DNA of 64,000 nt from Glebionis coronaria (lineage: Eukaryota; Streptophyta; Magnoliopsida; Asterales; Asteraceae): the NCBI GenBank assembly GCA_025667525.1, contig CM046878.1, forward strand, positions 399,610,433-399,674,432, in the 5' to 3' direction. Of this stretch, positions 54,226 to 64,000 are shown piece by piece (within the stretch, counting starts at the first letter, position 1; each line of letters begins with the position of its first letter). The position numbers and the translations under genes are program-made. The notes beneath the pieces are model-generated. The model saw only the letters and a program-made list of their open reading frames with translations, was not told where the DNA came from and did no database searches.

Positions 54226-57200
54226 TGTAACACCCCCAAATTTATACAACTTAGTACAGCGGAAGACTAGTTGGTGTTACGGGATAGCACATTACTCACA
54301 TCATAGACAACGCATAAAAATCACGTCGTTTAATAATAAATCATTTCCATTCATAAATATCAAGTTACATCGGTCCCAAGTCATTTTATTTCATACAAAG
54401 TTTTACAAAGTATTTGAATGGAAAATATTGTTAAGTGCGGGCCATGAATTCTTGTTGTCTTCCCGAGAATTACCTTCAAGTACCTGAGATAAAACATGTT
54501 AAAAGAAAAGGTCAGCGATAACGCCGAGTGAATTCATAGAGTTTAATAAATTCCATCAATATAACTTTGGTATAAAATTAGTACCAAAAATCAATTCGTA
54601 CAAATCATTGTAGTAGGCCGTAAAATAGCCAAAATCATTTTATACAAATCTTTGTAATAGGCCATAAAATAGCCAAAGTCATTTTTATACAAATCCTTAT
54701 CGAAAATCATAATATAGGCATTTGCCTTAAAAATCATTATACGAGCCAATGTCGTAAAAACATCATACAATACGTTTCGCAACGTTGTATGGATTAAATA
54801 AAAACCGTTATATGAATATGGTTATGAAAACCAAAATACAAACATAATATCAATAGTATGACCCTGTATTGCTAGTCAGGCAATACATCGTAATTCGGAG
54901 CGTCTATTAGTATTTCGTAAATTTGGATTATTATAAGCCGCATGACATTGTTACCTTACTAAACCAACAACGGGTAGCTATCCCGATACCAATTTTGCCC
55001 ATCTAAAGTAGCGTGTCGTCACAAAGGTCACGCTATTGAAATCTTCTCATACATAAATTCGCTTACCAATCAATGTGGCACGACGTGGATCAACCGTCAA
55101 GGCGCGAACTGGGGTGATCGTCCCCAAATAGTACTATTAAATGCATAAGCGTCTACCAACTCCCGGTAGTTCACAATTCATGCTAATGGGACTTTTAGTG
55201 ACATAACCTAACTTTAATAATCCATTTGATTTCATCTATCGGGTCCATTAATCATTTATCGGGTCATACAATCGGGTCATTCAATCATTCGGGTCCAAAA
55301 CCAATAAACAAACAATCGGGACAAATGGTGTCCAAACTTTTATAAAAACTAACATGTTATCTCCCTCGCGGGTTTATAAAGCATTTATAAAACATTTAAA
55401 AGAGTGCGAGGCTATGAACTCACGTTGATGTGGGAAGGCGGGTTATCGGCAATTCGGATGTACGGTACGTGCTTCAATCACGGAAACCTAGACAAATAAT
55501 ACTCGGTCTTAGACTAATGTCCAATGACTTTATAAAAATAACAATTATGTATACATATGATGATTATATATATATGATGATCAAGTGGGTTTACATATTC
55601 TCGTTTACTCGTTTTAGAGTTATGTGTTGATAACTTTTATACTAGTTTTCTCCTTTTACCTATTTACGTGTTTTTAAGTCCAATAACTTATTACAAGTTC
55701 TTTTAACTTGTTTTAATCCATTTTATACCTATATTATCAGTATATACACTTTACAAGTTGGGCCTAAATGGGTTAAGCCCAATAAGTTCTTTTTACAAGT
55801 TTATATCTTAGTTAGTCCAATTATTAGTCCAAGTATTAGTCCAATATGTTTACTTAGCTCGTTAATGTCCGTATGCCCTAAAGTTCGGGTTTTATCGGTT
55901 TTTACTTGTTATACATGTATATATATCAGTATATAAGTTTTATAAAGTTTTCATTAGAGGGGTCCAACCATCTAAGTTTTATTTAACAAAAACGTTAATT
56001 TTACGGCAATAGCCGAAAAAGTCGTAAAAATCATATTTATAGTTTTATAACTTATAAAACTTAACAAGTTTCCATTTTTATCATTTATACACTTATTACA
56101 CCTTTTATATATTTATATAAATAAGCTTTATAAGTTAGTGGGTTTTTATTTTACATTTTATATATTAAAATGTGAGTGCTTATATAATAGTATTATTCTT
56201 TAATTTCCAAAAATCTGATTTTTAACTTCATCTTTACCAAATCTGCCATATCTTGAGTTCTACATGGAGATAGAAGCTCAAATTTTTATCACATAAACTA
56301 CATGATATGTGCTACATTTAACTCTTCTATAGCTACTGTTGAATCATCCTTTAAGTATTTTCTAAAAATCGTTTAAAACAGTAACTTCACATTTATACCC
56401 TAAACTTGTTTTGATCATATCTCACTCATTATTTTGATTCCATTGCATGGCCAACTCTCACATGTGTACAATACATTTAGCTCACTGTAAATGGATCCTA
56501 CTTCATTATTTCATCAGTTTATAACATGTTTCTTTACTGTTTTATACAGCCATGTAATTTAAACAAGATTTTAACCTTGTTTCTTATAGTTTTTCACCTT
56601 TTTATCCATGATTATCAACAACAAATCCCCACATAACATTTTTATCATCATATAATCATCATAAATATATACAATAGGAAATAAAATACAAGTTTACATA
56701 ATCAAAATAATAAGAAGTTGAGGAGGACAATCTTTATACCACCATGTTGATGTAGATTATGATTTGGACATGGTTTTTGATGGAGAAATTTGTAGACAAC
56801 CATGACCATCTTCAAGACCACCATGCTCCATGAACTTCTTGTGGAAAATCAGCCCTACCACTCCATGAAAACTCCTCCTTGAATGTTATGAGCACCACCA
56901 ATCAATAGGGTTTCAAAGTGGCTTCAACGTATGTGTAAATAACACATGATTTTGTGGTGGAATCAAGATCAATTTGGGTGTTCTTGTGGTGGATATGGAC
57001 GGCATTTTTAGAGAGAGAGAGGGAGGATGGAAGTTGTTTGCATGAGTGTGTGAGTGGTAATGTGTTTTGCTAATGGTTTTGTGGTATGAAAAGCTTAAAC
57101 TTTAAGCAAAATGGACAAGTGTGTCTTTGGTTATGAGGTTGTGACACCTAATGTGTTACTAGCTAAGTTATAGCCGGTTTTGGAGTGGGGTGGGACAAGT

Positions 57201-57713
57201 GTCCCACTTGTCTCATCCCATTTATTTACGGGTACTCCTCGATTCTAGTTTCCTCGATTTGCGTGCCATCGGGTCGTTTTACGAAAAACGTTTTTATAAA
57301 TTATGAATCAACGTCACAAAACGAATCCAATAAAAATTGTTTCATCAAAAACGGAGTTCGAAAACGTAAATACGTAATCCTAAGGTTTCCGGTTTAGTCG
57401 TAAAGGACGTTAAAAATAAAATCCTAAGTCCTAATTTCTTCTCGTAAATTTGTGAGTTTATGAACCAACACAAATTTAAAACTCCAAAATAATATTCATG
57501 GACAAATTTATTTTCTAAAATGTCGGACTGTCGCCAAAGACGGTGTACGTAAACGTAAGCACGTAACGTTGAATCCTCCGGTTTAGACGTAGTCGATGCT
57601 ACTCCAAGACGTAAATCCAAATTTCTTCCCAAAAATATGTGAGTTCATATTGTAAATTGTTTTTAAATAATATTGAGAATAAAATATCAATCGTAAATTG
57701 ACGGATTGTCACA
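54226..57713 (-). repeat. 3' LTR of the right-hand chromovirus-type element (3488 bp)
   Basis: It is related at its ends and in several internal phrases to the solo LTR at 24126-27021. A tandem repeat of about 55 bp (TAGGCCRTAAAATAGCCAAA core) lies at 54595-54710 and recurs at 63630-63740. The 63- and 67-codon antisense ORFs that appear in both LTRs are shadows of that repeat. No gene. Confidence 0.87.
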
Positions 57714-57731
57714 GCATTTACCCCTAAACAG
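57714..57731 (-). other. Polypurine tract, right-hand chromovirus-type element
   Basis: The minus strand reads CTGTTTAGGGGTAAATGC directly before the LTR start TGTGACAATCC. A 17-base exact copy lies at 59697-59713. Confidence 0.7.
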
Positions 57732-57751
57732 GATCTTTGTCCTCAAAGATC
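57732..57751 (-). other. AGGA-loop hairpin beside the PPT
   Basis: Perfect inverted repeat GATCTTTG-AGGA-CAAAGATC in element sense: 8-bp arms and the same AGGA loop as in Athila and family A, with the outer arm bases changed in a compensated way. Confidence 0.8.
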
Positions 57752-60700
57752 ATCTTACCTTACTACTCGCTTCTTATAGAGTTAAAGCCATGTGGGTATT
57801 TCCTCCACATTTGGTCTTTTCTCACAAGTGCAATTACAATACGCGAGTTTCATCAAACATAACTACGGGAATAAGAACAGGCTTAATGTTGACTTACTTT
57901 CTCTATCCATGATGTTCACGGGTTTTTGATGAATGCAACTTTTCGCCGATCTAAGCTCTACTAAGAAACAATCAGATTCTCACTTGATAGATATTCCATC
58001 AAGTTCGATTTACGAAACATAATTCACGCGGTTCTTGAAGTCCTAGGGTAGATCCAGCTTATATGCCTTTCAATCCCAACTTTTACATCATTTCCATGGT
58101 CCCATACAATGGGGACTTATATCCCATGATTTGTCAGATCATGAATTCATCTTTCCAAGGTTAAAAATTGTGGCATAACTTTGCTACCCATTTGGCACTT
58201 CAAGATCTACATTTCACTTTCACATAACCTCCTGCCTGCTATCGGCAGTTAATAATCAGATCCTAATTTCATCAATCATTTCAGATCTCGCGGTTCGGGT
58301 ATTTTGCAGGGATAGGTTCGCGATCATAGGAAACCTTAAATCTAAAAGACATGTCCAACTCACAGTGGGTGTATGTCGGATGTCTTCATCTCAACTCCTG
58401 CTTACAGATGCTCTAAGATTCAGATCCTAAAAAGATTCGATCTCGATCCTAATACGATGATTATCAATGATAATCTTTCCAAAGGAAAACGATTATACGG
58501 TTTATTACCAAAGGTCAATCATTCAAACATAAAACAACACTTATATTACTCTGTATCATTACTTTACCTCGTCCCTTCGATTTGGGGTGGTACATAGTAC
58601 TCTTATCAAGGTTCGTTCTCAATGATTTCTGAGCAAATCTCTAGAAATTCGATGCGAAGCGAGGATCTTGATATAGATGTTCGATACAGGCACACTATGT
58701 TTACATAATTCTTTTGCATTTATCATTAACGGGAATGATATTAGCAGATTTGGTCAGTCTGTCGACGGTGACCCAAATCGAATCAAATTCAGATGACGAC
58801 CTTTGCAATAGCTAGACGTTTACTAATGTATGAGGCGATGTCTGCCTTCATAATTGCCATCAGTACAACTTCTTCAAACAAAGATATTTTTAGTCAAAAA
58901 TGACATACATATAATACTTATACTTACAGATTCCAACAAAACTATATCTCACAATCTCCATATTTAGGCAACCATAAGTGGCCTTTAAAATATTTAACGC
59001 TATCGGCTTCTCAATCTTAATGATTCATATTAGTCACGAATCCCTTTTTATTATCTATATTATCCTTTTTACAACCATTGTTTATTTTTATATCGTTCGG
59101 CAATTTATTTTGCACGTTCATTATTAAGAAATATATCCTAATTGGTTCTTTATCCTTTTTATATAATACGTCAATATCTATATTCACTTCTCATGATGAT
59201 ATGATTATCGTGTCCATAATTCACTCAGGTATTCTTTATATATTATGCGTCAGTAATTACGTTCACCTTCCTGATGAAACAAATATCACAACCGTATTTT
59301 TTTTTTTCAAAATTATTTCTTCATATCTTCTATGTTTTTGTTTCGTCTCATCTATCATTTTTATCCGTTTTACTCAATCCGTCGACTAAAGCGTCGATAA
59401 TTATTATGATTAATTAAATAATTATTAGTCAATTTTTATGAAGCGTAAACGTTTTAAATTTCATATTTCAACCAATTATATAAAATGTTCAAAATAAATT
59501 TGAATTTAATTAACAAGATTTTTGCTGATTTATCGAAAATAATTAATAAGATTTCGTAAATGTTCGAAAAACCTTTGTTTATACTTTGGTCAAAATTTTC
59601 TTAGTTGAAAAAGCAAAATTTGTTGTTTCAAATTTCAAGTTATGATTTAAATGGTTTTCCTCAATCCTTTTTAAGTTATCTTGAGGTATACACAAACATT
59701 TACCCCTAAACAGAAGTTTTAGTTAAATGGTTTGTGTATAAGGGAATAATCCCTTTAAAAATCCTTTGTTAAAACATTTGTCAAAACATATTTCCATTTC
59801 TGGTAAAAATCCAAAGTCTTAAAAGGGCTCTTAATTTTTGAAGAGTCTATATGCATACATCTTACCATTATTAATCCAAGGGTCATTTTATGTAAAGGAT
59901 TAAGTTTTTAATCCCTAAGCGTAAATGGTTCTAATCCTTGAAAAGTCATTATAGCTTCCATTATCTATTAATCACACGGTTAAATCATATAAAGGATTAA
60001 GTCCTTAATCACATGTTAAATATTTAAGGTACAGGTTTTCATTGTTTAGCCAATTCAGGGCATTCTTATTAATAATTATTAACTCATCCTTATTCTTATA
60101 TACAAACAAATAGTCCTTAATGATCACGAGCATGAATTTATCAAATTACAGCCTACACACGTGATTCACCAAATTTATGAATGCTACATGTGTATTAGTC
60201 AATCCAAACGTCATCTCATGAAACTTATAATGTTTATTACAAGTTCTAGATGTAGTGATTGGAATACTAATCTTCTTTGCAGATGCGAAGTTGATGATAA
60301 CCATGTCGTGGATCAAATCTTTAAAACATACAGTAGAACCTTGTAAATGATCGAACAAATCTTCCATTTCGAGTTATGGATATCGTTTTCGATTGTCAAT
60401 TTACTCAGTCACAGTAATCTATACATGCAAGGAAAGATAACACCATAGCTCTTCAGGATGACAGGCTTGGTATAATAAAATCTTTCTCCGACAACTTTCT
60501 CAGTTGTACGGTAATTCCTTAAATTCAGATGGTGCTGACGTACAGTGCACAAGTCACAAGTGCAGCACCGGAAATATAACCAATACCAATTTCGACTTGC
60601 CTTAATGGCGAAAGTCTAGGTAAGTCATCAGTAAATACTTCCTAAGGTTTCAGATAACATTATCATCCGTTAATACATTTATTTTAAGTTCTTTCTAGAT

Positions 60701-63241
60701 TATAATATCTATGACTAGTTCACAACCATTCACGGTATAATTTCAATTCCAAATATAGGATATCGTCATCTACCAATAATTATTTATATCACTTTTGATA
60801 ATCAACATCTTATCTCTTTAGGGGAATTCTACTCGAGTTCCCATCGATTAAGACAATATCGTCATGTCATCATCAATCAATCCATTCTACCGGCATTATC
60901 AACTTTTCAGTTTCATTGCCGTCGATAAGAAGTGAACTTCTCAAAAGACTAATAATAACTCATAATCCTTCAGAAATTCAAGGATATATGGAGACACAAC
61001 TACCATCTAAAGAGTAAGGTCAACGCATAATCTACGCGAGAGAATTTCAAATCAGATTCAGACGAAAACATTTAACGAATATGAATATATCCCATGTTTT
61101 CATAATTTGAGTACGCATTCGAAAGATCCTCGGATCGTTACCCAGGTCATTCAATATGAAATTAAATCATAAGAAATGATAAGAACGTCGATACATCCAG
61201 TCGGGTATCAACACTCGGTAATCATATATTTTTCCTAAGAATCTCACTACGGGAGAATTGGACAAGAAGGATTTGTCAATTGTCAAATAAGACAATTTCC
61301 ATAGATGAGTAAATTCGACTCAGAGGAATAGATGCTACAGGCACATATGTAGGTGTCCCTAACACTATGTCCTTATTTTTCACGTCTTGCAGATCTCATA
61401 AATTTTAATCTTTCTCAATCTTCAAAGAAAATTTAGTGTTTATTAATCAGTTTTATGGTGACTACTAATTAGCCTTGCATGGTCCATTCCAAATTGTATG
61501 TAGGCGCGCAACTATATACAATTTCAAGATTAACGATGCAATACTCAGTTCGTCAAAATTTTATCATCATGTTTATAATAAAAACATTTTCAGGCTTAAT
61601 TCTTAAATAAGAATCAAAAATAATTTACAAAGATTTTCCTTGTTATGAAAACAATTAAGTTTCTACATCGTTTCATAAACAACTTCATTTCGATAACAAT
61701 CACTTATAAATCTCACTTTGAATAATCCTTATTGGGATGAAAATTAAATTTTCTCAAAGGATACTGTTTTAACTTATAAAAACAATGAATGATCTGCAAA
61801 AGAGTGATGAAGAGTCGTTCACCAAGAACTAACTACGATATGATAGGAAATGAGCTTAGCCAATTAATCATGAGGTTCATGACTTCGATGGCACTCACGA
61901 AGAATGATTCCCAACGTAACTCAAATCAAGATGAGTACTTGTTCAATGGTTGCATCACTAATGCAAACACTAGGATGAAGCAATAAAAGATAGATAACAT
62001 CGATACATGTAGAATTTAGCAATCAAAGGTAGTCTTTTCATTAATCACAAACAAGTCAAAATTGTACCGTAACACATTACGTGTCACTATGTCATACAAT
62101 TCTCAGAACTCATCCTACCAACTGATGTCTCAGTTAAGTTAGGGATTATTTTTAAAAGATACCACAATGAATACTAAACTACAAGAGTCATTAGGTGTTC
62201 TGCCTGTCCCGGAAGATCCATCGGTCTCAATTTAGAAGAAGATTTCTTCAATTTATTTCTTGGACACTGGGCATCCTCGTTAGTGGACAATGGCCTAGGA
62301 ACAACCCTTAACACAAACTAACAATCATTTAAAACCTTATAATTCAATCACATAACTTAACGACTTCCTCTTATCAATCTCATATTCCAATACAAGTTAA
62401 ATTTTACTTTATTCAAGTTTCAACCAATTTTATACTCAATGAAATATCCTACCTCATTCTCCAATACTTTCAACCTTATTCTTCGGCCTTGTAAAGGCAA
62501 TACAATCTCAATATAAATCAACACTTAATTTCCAATCCTATTAGCTCTTACAACAACAATTATCAAATGAGTCATTAATATAAAATGACTTGATCATTCA
62601 ACTAGACTTCTCGGAAAGGTACTAGTGGCATGAGGCTTTTGGGTAATGGTTCCAATAACAGCCTCAAGTGCAACATTCACCCTTTCGATTTCAAATTTAA
62701 GAATTGGGTGACAACGAATCAGATGACATCTTTCTAGGTGATAACGTTTTGTCAAACTCCACTCTATAAGAAAAGATCGTCATAACATCGATATCAAATT
62801 TAATCTCGCCAATTCTTCTTTCAGTTTCACAATTAACTAATATCTACATTTCTACGAGTATCAACCATTTGCTGGGATCATAAATATCCGCAACTTGGTT
62901 TAGATCTAGGATAACTAGAATTCCTACGAGAATAGCTTCGATTAATTTACTAGGGGATTTAGGGTTACTTGTGACAATCTACGTCGTATAAATACCTCGT
63001 ATAAAAATCAAATTAATCATCAAACAATCATGTAATAAAATTACATCATATATATATAATCCAAGTTATATATATATTAAAATAACACTTCTCAGTCTTG
63101 GGCTTGTCGGTAACTCGGGAATTCTTCAGCACCGTTATAGTCAAAAGATTTTTAGACATTTTTAGAAAAATGTTTATAGTTAAAATATTTTGAAAAGTTT
63201 TATTCAAAACCTTGGTTTTAAAAATCTTTCGTTCTCTATAA
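57752..63241 (-). pseudogene. Decayed gag-pol interior of the right-hand element
   Basis: No ORF longer than about 105 codons. The clearest trace is integrase on the minus strand. Around 58795-58750 it reads FDSIWVTVDRLTKSAN, the conserved core of chromovirus integrase around the first catalytic Asp. Further down, near 58720-58640, a garbled stretch resembles the region of the second Asp (IS.DRD.RF type). Gag, protease and RT could not be recognised between about 59000 and 63240. Small ORFs (for example 59078-59389, 61789-61986) show nothing. Confidence 0.7.
59697..59713 (-). other. Internal copy of the polypurine tract
   Basis: CATTTACCCCTAAACAG on the plus strand, an exact 17-base match to 57715-57731 about 2 kb further inside the element. 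No LTR sequence is next to it. Confidence 0.6.
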
Positions 63242-63258
63242 CGAGAGCTCTGGTACCA
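63242..63258 (-). other. Primer-binding site of the right-hand element
   Basis: The minus strand reads TGGTACCAGAGCTCTCG, initiator tRNA-Met type with one change in the first 12, three bases from the LTR. Confidence 0.8.
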
Positions 63259-63261
63259 AAC

Positions 63262-64000
63262 TGTAACACCCCCAAATTTATACAACTTAGTACAGCGGAA
63301 GACTAGTTGGTGTTACGGGATAGCACATTACTCACATCATAGACAACGCATAAAAATCGCGTCGTTTAATAATAAATCATTTCCATTCATAAATATCAAG
63401 TTACATCGGTCCCAAGTCATTTTATTTCATACAAAGTTTTACAAAGTATTTGAATGGAAAATATTGTTAAGTGCGGGCCATGAATTCTTGTTGTCTTCCC
63501 GAGAATTACCTTCAAGTACCTGAGATAAAACATGTTAAAAGAAAAGGTCAGCGATAACGCCGAGTGAATTCATAGAGTTTAATAAATTCCATCAATATAA
63601 CTTTGGTATAAAATTAGTACCAAAAATCAATCGTACAAATAATTGTAGTAGGCCGTAAAATAGCCAAAATCATTTTATACAAATCTTTGTAATAGGCCAT
63701 AAAATAGCCAAAGTCATTTTTATACAAATCCTTATCGAAAATCATAATATAGGCATTTGCCTTAAAAATCATTATACGAGCCAATGTCGTAAAAACATCA
63801 TACAATACGTTTCGCAACGTTGTATGGATTAAATAAAAACCGTTATATGAATATGGTTATGAAAACCAAAATACAAACATAATATCAATAGTATGACCCT
63901 GTATTGCTAGTCAGGCAATACATCGTAATTCGGAGCGTCTATTAGTATTTCATAAATTTGGATTATTATAAGCCGCATGACATTGTTACCTTACTAAACC
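63262..64000 (-). repeat. 5' LTR of the right-hand element (partial)
   Basis: First 739 bases, matching 54226-54965 with a few substitutions (for example AAATCRCGTCG, ATTTCRTAAAT) and one or two single-base indels. Continues beyond the window. Confidence 0.9.

Larger units (their letters stand above)
54226..64000 (-). mobile_element. Chromovirus-type element, young insertion with dead interior (truncated by window)
   Basis: Left (3') LTR 54226-57713; the start of the right (5') LTR is at 63262 and continues past the window. Over the 739 bases shared, the LTRs differ at about four or five sites by eye. The minus-strand PBS (63258-63242) and PPT (57731-57714) are in place. The 5.5-kb interior keeps only traces of pol, with many stops. 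CCTTG (54221-54225) is the left duplication; the right one is outside the window. LTR ends are TGTGACAATCC...GGGTGTTACA in element sense. Confidence 0.87.

Noticed and set aside
54591..54782. Conserved small antisense protein repeated at 63614-63817
   Set aside because: It is the translation of a 55-bp tandem repeat present in both LTRs of one element, so conservation only reflects the LTR pair.
57714..63241. Undescribed gene cluster in the 5.5 kb without long ORFs
   Set aside because: PBS, PPT and integrase remnants show it is the decayed interior of a retrotransposon; remaining small ORFs have no features.

Overview
The window is plant nuclear DNA made, as far as I can see, entirely of LTR retrotransposons nested in one another. 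I found no host gene, rRNA or functional tRNA gene. The element types (Athila-type Ty3/gypsy, Sirevirus-type Ty1/copia, chromovirus-type Ty3/gypsy), the AT-rich long LTRs and the style of the predicted proteins point to a large repeat-rich dicot genome, probably Asteraceae (Tanacetum/Artemisia/Chrysanthemum-like). That placement rests on remembered resemblance, not on a search.

Layout, outermost layer first. (1) The oldest host is a piece of an LTR of a pol-less family, here called family A (48693-49100, +). (2) A decayed chromovirus-type element lies in it on the minus strand. Its 3' part is left of the window; its parts here are 5954-6518, 32151-34226 and its 5' LTR at 34227-35843 plus 47331-48692. 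(3) Three insertions break the chromovirus: family A copy 1 (1-5953, +, only its 3' end visible) in RT; an Athila element (6519-32150, -, TSD GGAAG, two 1607-bp LTRs) in protease; and a complete family A copy 2 (35844-47325, +, TSD ATAAT) in the 5' LTR. (4) The Athila element is broken by a very young Sirevirus-type copia (11744-23474, -, TSD TACTC, two identical 361-bp LTRs) in RNase H and by a solo chromovirus-type LTR (24126-27021, TSD ATGGG) in RT. (5) On the right, the host LTR is interrupted at 49101 by a decayed copia element (+), which is cut at 54226 by another minus-strand chromovirus-type element running off the window.

The most interesting part is family A. Copy 2 is structurally complete (11.5 kb, LTRs about 2 percent apart, PBS, PPT, TSD) but has no gag-capsid, protease, RT or integrase. 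It carries instead an unfamiliar zinc-knuckle-array protein and an acidic protein. It shares with the Athila element the tRNA-Asp-type primer site, TGAT...ATCA LTR ends, 5-bp TSDs, a G-run/hairpin/G-run cassette, and several noncoding blocks in the same order upstream of the 3' LTR. This suggests a non-autonomous element that uses Athila machinery in trans while encoding its own RNA-binding-like protein.

Other points: TTCCGA-core arrays in the transcribed leaders of two unrelated elements; a single in-frame TAA between gag and pol of the youngest element; a recently inserted element whose coding region is already dead; a CG(C/T)TGAC motif spread through the LTR and coding sequence of the right-hand copia; and a tRNA-derived SINE-like segment inside the family A LTRs. 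All identities and divergences were estimated by eye.
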